From positions 115,533,061 through 115,597,060 of the forward strand of contig NC_084801.1 in assembly GCF_963169125.1 (NCBI RefSeq): a stretch of DNA of 64,000 nt. The letters are read 5' to 3'. The translations under genes were made by a program, and so were the position numbers. This document shows positions 57,221-64,000 of the stretch, piece after piece. How positions within the stretch are numbered: the first letter of the stretch is position 1; every line of letters starts with the position of its first letter. The stretch is from Humulus lupulus (Eukaryota > Streptophyta > Magnoliopsida > Rosales > Cannabaceae). The notes beneath the pieces are model-generated. The model was not told where the DNA came from and ran no database searches. It was given only the letters and a program-made list of their open reading frames with translations.

Positions 57221-59426
57221 TGTAATGCCCTAATTCCTTAGAGCCGTTACTAAGTGAGTTCAAAAATGTGCATTTAACTCGCTAATCGAGGTTTTAGATC
57301 AAAAAGTGTAATTAAATCAAAAGCAGAGTTATAAACTTCGAAAATAATTCCATTTACTGAAAACATAAAGTGTTTGACACTTGGGATCCCAAAATACTGT
57401 TTAGAAATATTTACAACATATAAGTACAAATCAAGTTGACTAGACGACAAAATCTAGGTTTCAGTACAACCATCTCCCAAAATCCACTGGCTGTGGCAGC
57501 TAAGCAGGCCAAACATGTAAGCGCCGCTTCACGCTCTCCGTACTCATGGTTGGTCGATTTCCCCCTTGCCCTTACCTGCACCACAGAGCACCCGTGAGCT
57601 GAAGCCTAGCAAGAAAACCCTCACAAGCAGAAACATATTCATAACATACACTTAGCAAATAAACATGCCATCAATAGGCTAAACACAAACGTTCATGCCG
57701 TCCCAAGCGCTTTACCAGGCCCTAGGTTCGCGATACACACCGTGAGGATATCCCAAGTATCCCATAAGGTCTCGCCCTGGAAACTCGCACTCCACGTGCT
57801 CAACGCTTCTCTCAGCCCCTTGCCGCACTCGGCCTTGCACTCAACGTGCCTAACGCCATTCCCGGCCCCTTGCCGTTCCCGGCCTTGCCGACCTTGGCCT
57901 GCGCCATTCCCGGCTCTTGCCGAACATTCACACATTTGCATTCATAGCATAATAAAGCATATACTAAACATGAACAAATTCAATCAAAGGGCTACACCCA
58001 GCAATACAATCATATAGGGCTCTGCCCTGCATACAAGCTCTATGGAAACAATGGTTTTCTTACCTGCGTCCCGAGCTTTCCGAGCACCGATATCCCTAGC
58101 ACAGTCCCCTAACTTGAGCCTTGCCGAAACCCTAGTCACAACACATTAACAATATTCATCCATCAAGTTCTAATCCATTAAATAACTTTGAGCCATAACT
58201 CTAATTTCCGGGACCTTGAATTCTATCAATCCGGGTGATAAAATCCATCCTGAGACTTAACCTTTGAGTTCCCAAGCCTAAACACACTTTAAAGTACAAA
58301 ATGGCACCAAGAGCCGCGACCCTATGAGGCCATGCCATGGTCCGCCCCTAAACCCGAAATCACACCCAAAAACAGGGCAAGCGCGCTGCGGCCCTAGCTA
58401 GGGCATGCCGCGGCCCGCCCTTCTTCCACGCCACCCAAATGCTTCGGAGGGCCGCGGCTCAGCAAGAACAATGCCGCGGCCTGACCCTTCGAACCCAAAA
58501 AAATCCTCCATTTTCTCTTCTAAAACCCAGCCAATCATCCATAAAAATCAACCTAACAACCCAAACATTAATCACAAAAATCTTAAAACAATTTCAGCGG
58601 CAAAACCTAAAAAAGAACTTAAGCCAAAAACCGCATAAAACCCAAAATCAATCCTTCACCCAACTACATGCATATTCTAAAAACTAGCAGAAACTTCAAG
58701 CTAAATCCTTGTAATTTAAAGCTTACCCTTGCTGAACTTAGTCTCTGAATTTGATCCTTAAGTCTCAAGCTTCTAGCTCCAACGATTTCCCAGCTTCACT
58801 ACTTAGTCCTTAGCTTGATTTCAACAAGAATTCTCCCAAGCTTCAAATGGAGAGAAAGAAAAGAAGACAACTTCAAGAGAGAGGAAAAGAAAGAGTCAGT
58901 TTCTGAATTTTTCTAAAGACTTCCTAGGTTTTGTTTTATTTAACTTAAGCTTTAAGGTTACCTCAAGGCTCGGGGTACCAAAACGTCCTCGAGGGAAAAA
59001 TGGTAAATTTCCCCAATATTCCCTCCTAGACATTCTAACCTCAAATATATCTCCAAATATTTATTCCCATAACCCGATAACCCCATAATACATCTAATAC
59101 CCAAAATACCCCTCTACTCGCCCTAAGTCGGATTCTCAACCCCGTTGTGACTTTCTGGCTAACCGCTCCCCAGGACTGTCTCGGATCGTGCTGCACGGAT
59201 AAATCACATACATATCGCATTTATCACATTTATACCCTCAACGGGCTAAAATCACAGACATACCCCTAATATCCAAACGGGGCCCACATGCATATTTAAT
59301 TCAACTAAACATGCATCTCTATCTCATGTTCACATAAATTCATATATTAACATATTAAATCATTTATTGCCCTCCAGGCACGCTAATCAAGGCCCTAAAC
59401 CCTGTTAACAAATTAGGGTCATTACA
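57221..59426 (-). repeat. Element D 3' LTR
   Basis: On the minus strand it begins TGTAATGACCC and ends GGGCATTACA, 2206 bp. It has the hairpin box at 57595-57608 (387 nt from its end) and a GC-rich block at 58309-58490 with gccgcggc words. The same LTR plan as the solo LTRs LTR-1 to LTR-4 assigns those to the Tekay/Del-like group. Confidence 0.9.
58309..58490. repeat. GC-rich palindromic block of the element D LTR
   Basis: Repeats of GCCGCGGC and variants (gccgcgaccct, gctgcggccct, tgccgcggcccg, gccgcggctca, tgccgcggcctg), all in the equivalent position to the blocks in LTR-1, LTR-2 and LTR-4. Confidence 0.7.
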
Positions 59427-59461
59427 ACTATCCCCTCCTTACAGAAATTTCATCCTCGAAA
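59427..59461 (-). other. Element D polypurine tract region
   Basis: Minus strand aaggaggggatagt directly before the LTR start, in the short gap between the pol stop (59462) and the LTR. Confidence 0.75.
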
Positions 59462-60994
59462 TTACCTGAACAATTTGGGATATCGCTCCCTCATCTCTAA
59501 TTCAAGTTCCCACGTCGCCTCCTCAACCTTGTTGCTCCTCCATAACACATTCACCAAGGCGATGTTCTTGCTCCGCAAGACTTTATCTTTCCGGTCAAGA
59601 ACCCGAACTGGCTTCTCCTCATAGGACAAATCCTGATCTAGCTCTAAATTCTCATAACTTAGAATGTGCGTCAAATCTGACACATACTTTCGGAGCATGG
59701 ACACATGCAAAACATCATGAACCCTTGATAAAGCTGGAGGCATCGCTAGTCTAAAAGCTACCTCACCAACCCGTTCCAGAATCTCGAAGGGGCCAACAAA
59801 CCTAGGACTTAGCTTGCCCCGAACACCAAACCATTTCACTCCCCTCAATGGTGAAACCCTAAGAAACACATGGTCACCAACCTGAAATTCCACGCTCCTG
59901 CGTTTCAGGTCTGAATAACTCTTCTGACGACTCTGGGAGGCGAGCATTCACGCTCTAATCTTCTCAATCGCCTCATTGGTCCTCTGAACCATTTCTGGAC
60001 CCAGATATCTCCTCTCACCTGTCTCATCCCAATGGATAGGTGATCTACACTTCCTTCCATAAAGCATCTCATACGGAGCCACTCCGATGGTCGCTTGATA
60101 ACTGTTGTTATACGAGAACTTGATCAAAGGGAGATTATTACTCCATGATCCCCCAAAATGTAGCACACAGGCTCGCAACATGTCCTCCAATATCTGAATC
60201 GTCCTCTCAGACTGTCCATCTGTCTGAGGATGATAAGCGGTACTAAACCGTAACTGCGTGCCCATAGCCTTCTACAAACTCTCCCAAAACTTGGAAGTGA
60301 AGGTGGGGTCTCTGTCGGATACTATCGACCTCGGAGCCCCATGAAGTCGAACAATATCCTTCACGTATAACTCAGCATACTGCTCCACAGTATAAGTCTT
60401 CCTAACAGGAAAAATGTGGGCAGACTTGTTATACCTATCCACAATCACCCACATCGAGTCATGCTCTCCCACGGTCCTCGGCAAACCAACCACGAAGTCC
60501 ATGGTGATGTCTTCCCACTTCCATTCTGGAATCCCCAGAGGCTGCAGCAACCCTGCTAGCCTCTGATGCTCAGCCTTGACCTGCTGGCAAGTTAAGCACT
60601 TGGCCACATAATCCACCACATCCCTCTTCATGCCCGACCACCAATACAGAACTCTCAAATCCTGGTACATCTTCGTTGTACCCGGGTGCAAAGAATAGGG
60701 AGTGGTATGCAATTCATCTAAGATCTCCCGCCGGATATCAAAATCCATCGGAACGCAGATCCATCCCTTATACTTCAGTAACCCCATCTCTGAAATAGAA
60801 AAGTCCTTAGTCGCTCCGACTAAGTCATTCTCTCTGTGTCCTCTCAACTCAGAATCTTTCCCCTGCACCTCCTTGATCCTCTCAAGGAGTGTAGACTGAA
60901 GAGTGATGTTGGCCAACTGACCAACCACCAACTCTAAACCTGCTTTAGTCATCTCCTCAACTAGCTTATCAGATATCTGTCTCGAACTAAACAA
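59462..60994 (-). pseudogene. Element D integrase with C-terminal chromodomain
   Basis: Minus-strand frame 60994-60272: zinc region (LHTTPYSLHPGTTKMYQDL, CLTCQQVKAEHQ), core first Asp in ITMDFVVGLP and second in SDRDPTFTSKFW. A TAG at 60272-60274 (family Gln) precedes 60265-59948, with Glu in DGQSERTIQ and YNNSYQATIGVAPYEMLYG. A TGA at 59948-59950 (family Arg) precedes 59947-59462: the GDHVFLRVSPLRGV module, then a chromodomain-type end (LWRSNKVEEATWELELEMRE, ending YPKLFR). The chromodomain is thought to steer integration to heterochromatin in this group. Confidence 0.88.
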
Positions 60995-61014
60995 CTATCC
61001 TGGGCCTTTCCGAC

Positions 61015-62452
61015 TCAATGCATCAGCCACTCATTAGCCTTTCCAGGATGGTATAGGATATCACAATCATAATCCTTAACCAACTCCAGCCACCGCCTTT
61101 GGCGCATATTCAGGTCCTTCTGAGTAAAGAAATACTTCAGGCTCTTATGGTCAGTGTATATCTCGCACTTCTCACCATAAACATAGTGCCTCCAAATCTT
61201 AAGTGCGAACGCCACCGCTGCCAACTCCAGATCATGTGTGGGATATCTCTGCTCATACTCCTTTTAACTGTCTCGATGCATAGGCTATCACATTACCAGC
61301 TTGCATCAACACACACCCCAAACCCTGTCTGGATGCATCAAAATAAACCACAAACGTTTCATTATCTGTCGGAAAACTTAGCACTGGCGCGGTGATCAGT
61401 CGCCGCTTCAACTCCTTGAAACTGTTCTCACATCTATCCGTCCAAACATACCTTGTCTTCTTCTTTGTCAGTTCTGTCAATGGTGTAGCTATTCTGGAGA
61501 ACCCCTCAACGAACCGCCAATAATATCCCGCTAAACCCAAAAATCTTCTCACTTCAGGAACATTATTCGGTCTAGGCCAATCTCTGACCGCCTCAATCTT
61601 ACTCGGGTCAACCAAAATCCCCTCCTTACTGACGATATGGCCCAGAAATGTAACTCGTGGTAACCAGAACTCACACTTACTGAACTTAGCATATAACTTA
61701 TGCTCCCCCAACTGCTGTAGAACCAACTGCAGATGTTGCTCATGCTCTGTCTTTGACTGAGAATACACCAAGATGTCATCGATGAACACAATCACAAACT
61801 TATCCAAATAATCCTTGAAAACCCTATTCATCATGTCCATAAGGGCTGCTGGGGCATTGGTTAATCAAAAGGACATAACCAGGAATTCATAGTGTCCATA
61901 CCTCATTCGGAAAGCGGTCTTTGGTATGTCCTCCTCTTTAATCCTTAATTGATGGTAACCTGATCGGAGGTCTATCTTGGAAAACACTGTTCTTCCCTGT
62001 AACTGATTAAATAAATCATCGATCCTAGGCAGTGGATACTTGTTCTTAATGGTTAACTTATTCAACTCCCTGAAATCAATACACATCCTAAGAGATCCAT
62101 CTTTCTTCTTTACAAACAACACTGGAGCACCCCATGGCGAGAAACTCGGTCTGATGAACCCCAAATCAAGTAACTCTTGTAACTGAATCTTCAACTCCTT
62201 TAACTCTGCTGGAGCCATTCTGTAAGGTGTCCTAGATACTGGCTCCGCTCCTGGTACCAACTCTATAACAAATTCAATCTCCCGCTGCGGCGGCAACCCT
62301 AGCAAATCTGCCGGAAACAAATCTGGAAACTCACACACCAATCTAGTCTCACCCGGTCTAACCGACAGCACCCTAGAAGTATCCACAACACTCGCTAGGA
62401 ATCCCATGCAACCTTCCTGCATCAGGTCTCTAGCCTTTAGTGCTGAAATCAT
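61015..62452 (-). pseudogene. Element D reverse transcriptase and RNase H
   Basis: RT from 62452: [60 protein letters not shown] at 61865-61867 (family Gly) follows, then 61840-61253 with catalytic [20 protein letters not shown] and [14 protein letters not shown]. The RNase H is [18 protein letters not shown], then after a break near 61250 [20 protein letters not shown] (61224-61015). The frame shifts by one base in the PGKAN…ADALSR segment near 61020. Confidence 0.88.
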
Positions 62453-62458
62453 TGGTAC

Positions 62459-62742
62459 TCACGGTCCACTAACTGTCCCCACAAACACAAAGGGTACCTC
62501 CCCTTCCGGTTCAAAAGTCACCATTCTGCGCTTGCAGTCAATCGTTGCCCCATACTTCGATAACCAATCCATCCCTAGAATCATATCAAAATCGTCCATC
62601 TCTAACTCAATCAAATCAGCAGATAATTCCCTACCATCTATCTCTACTGGCAATGCTCTAATCCATTTCCTAGAGCTACCAGTTCTCATGTTGGCAACAA
62701 AGTCTGAAATCCCCTAGCATACACACCGCTAGGTCTACAAAG
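62459..62742 (-). pseudogene. Element D protease, C-terminal part
   Basis: Minus strand: KWIRALPVEIDGRELSADLI, MDDFDMILGMDWLSKYGA, then a VPFVFVGTVSGP segment ended by a TGA at 62459-62461. The ILGMDWL motif is the protease flap region in chromoviruses. A frameshift near 62700 separates it from the DSG active site in the gag frame. Confidence 0.8.
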
Positions 62743-63765
62743 CTAGTCTATCACTCTAGCAGATACAAATGAATGGGTAGCCCCTGAATCAAACAATGCA
62801 GTATACAAAGAACCAGCACTAGAGATCTGACCTGTCACAATTGAGGGACTAGCCTCCGCCTCAGTCTGAGTCATAGTAAATTTACTGACAGGAGCAAGAC
62901 TGTCACTCTGCTTCAGCTCCTCTTTCTTGACTTGAGGGCAATCCCTCTTCAAATGACTGGCACTCCCACAGACAAAGCAGGCCCTGATCCTGCACTCACC
63001 CTGATGTCGACGTCTGCACCGTGGACACACTGGGAAACTCCTCCAGTTGTCACTTCCACCCTGACGACTAGTAGAAACACCCCGTGCCCTCCTATCTGAA
63101 CTGGGAGGAATAAAGGAATCTGGGGCCTTCCTCTTTTGCTCACTAGAGCTACCACCCCGACTAGATCCAATAAAAGGAGACACTATCCTCCTGGCATCAC
63201 GCCTAATAGCGCTTTCCTTCCAAATCTGATCCTCAGCCCCCTCAGCTGTAAGGGCCTTGTCTACAACCTGAGCGTAAGTAGTAGTCTCTGGATCCAAGGT
63301 AATCTTCACATCACGGGCAATCATAACATTCAATCCCCGTATGAAACCGTCCCTTCTTGCCGCATCAGTCGGCACTAAATCTGGCATAAACTTTGCCAAT
63401 CTATCAAATCTCAAAGCATACTCAGTCACGGTCAACCGATTCTGAGTTAGGTTGATGAACTCGTCAACCTTCGTAGCTCGAACTGCCACACTGTAATACT
63501 TCTCATTGAATAATTTTCTGAACTCTTCCCAAGTCATAACTGTTACGTCCTTTCTCTGAACTACCACGTCCCACCAGATGCGGGCATCCTCTCTGAACAT
63601 GTAGCTAGCACAAGCTACCCTCTCATTTCCCTAAACCCTCATAAAATCCAGAATTGAGGAAATCATATTTATCCACTGCTTTGCACGCAGTGGGTCTGAT
63701 CCACCTTCAAAGGTGGGAGGATGTTTTTTCCTGAACCTCTCATACAAAGGTTCCCACTTATTCTC
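62743..63765 (-). pseudogene. Element D gag and protease active site
   Basis: Gag N-terminal part 63765-63601 (FEGGSDPLRAKQWINMISSI), a TAG in the FMRV context (family Gln), then a 285-codon open frame from 63600: WEEFRKLFNEKYYSVAVRAT, TVTEYALRFDRLAKFMPDL, FIRGLNVMIARDVKITL. Residues about 193-225 hold CPRCRRRHQGEC and the CCHC knuckle CFVCGSASHLKRDC. Near the end ALFDSGATHSFVSARVI gives the intact D-S-G protease motif. The stop at 62743-62745 lies just after it. Confidence 0.88.
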
Positions 63766-64000
63766 CATAACAAATTGAGCACGCTTTTGTTCGCGAGCTG
63801 AAGTGTGATGTCCAGGGGATCGTTATGGGGAAACTAGACATGTGAAGCATCCTCTTCTGTAAAAGTAATGGGTTGAGATTCAACCCTTTGTTGCTTAGGA
63901 GCTCATAGTTCAGGTTCGTAAGGAGAACCGTCTCCAGTCTTAAGCTCGTTTGCATATATCTTATGGGAATTTCTGCCCGATCTGGCAAGGTGCGGTCCCT
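63766..64000 (-). other. Element D gag leader region at the window edge
   Basis: Minus-strand sequence upstream of the recognisable gag. No clear domain. It continues off the window. Confidence 0.4.

Larger units (their letters stand above)
57221..64000 (-). mobile_element. Tekay/Del-like chromovirus, 3' part (element D)
   Basis: Minus-strand gypsy element: 3' LTR 57221-59426, polypurine tract, then integrase with chromodomain, RNase H, RT, protease and gag read from left to right in reverse order. It runs off the right edge before its 5' LTR. Inserted in element E's gag. Stops and frameshifts throughout show that it is inactive. Confidence 0.92.

Overview
The window is plant nuclear DNA, most likely from an eudicot: it is AT-rich and intron-bearing, and almost every base belongs to a plant-type transposable element. 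I found no host single-copy gene, tRNA, rRNA or CRISPR array. What looks like clutter is an ordered stack of nested insertions, most of them provable because target-site duplications (TSDs) survive and interrupted reading frames rejoin exactly across them.

Layer 1 (about 1-29331, minus strand) is one Mutator-like (MULE) transposase gene cut into four pieces by a CACTA element (171-13825, TSD tat), a 3.9 kb solo LTR (13999-17941, TSD catgc) and an Athila-like Ty3/gypsy element (18228-29001, TSD acata). The CACTA carries a tnp2-type transposase and a second gene (Transposase_24-like region plus an Ulp1/C48-like peptidase). Its tnp2 gene is split by a solo LTR (6564-11419, TSD gatat), which is itself split by another solo LTR (7543-9926, TSD ctagg).

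Layer 2 (29332-54110) is a probable copia LTR fragment followed by element B, a decayed minus-strand Tat-lineage gypsy element. B holds a solo LTR (33345-35241, TSD ggaat) and, within its RT/RNase H region, another solo LTR (39645-54010, TSD tccga/tccaa). Inside that LTR sits element A (39770-51489, TSD tatta), a full-length Tat-lineage element with 593-bp LTRs differing at 8 sites. A has gag-PR, RT-RNase H with a second (archaeal-type) RNase H, integrase and, on the opposite strand, a four-exon accessory gene.

Layer 3 (54111-64000) is a plus-strand chromoviral gag remnant (E), split by a copia-like solo LTR (54669-56507, TSD ctgtc) and cut off by element D, a minus-strand Tekay/Del-like chromovirus whose 3' LTR (57221-59426) and pol-gag run off the right edge.

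The most interesting signals are these. Element A's antisense gene is fully open through four exons with GT-AG introns (799 codons), although A's own gag-pol carries four stops and a frameshift; element B has the same antisense layout, including a TATA box and leader intron. Five LTRs share a small hairpin 387-397 nt from the LTR 3' end, with signs of stem-preserving change. The same LTRs carry a fast-changing GC-rich palindromic block. Most premature stops look like C-to-T changes (Gln or Arg to stop), as expected from methylated, silenced DNA.
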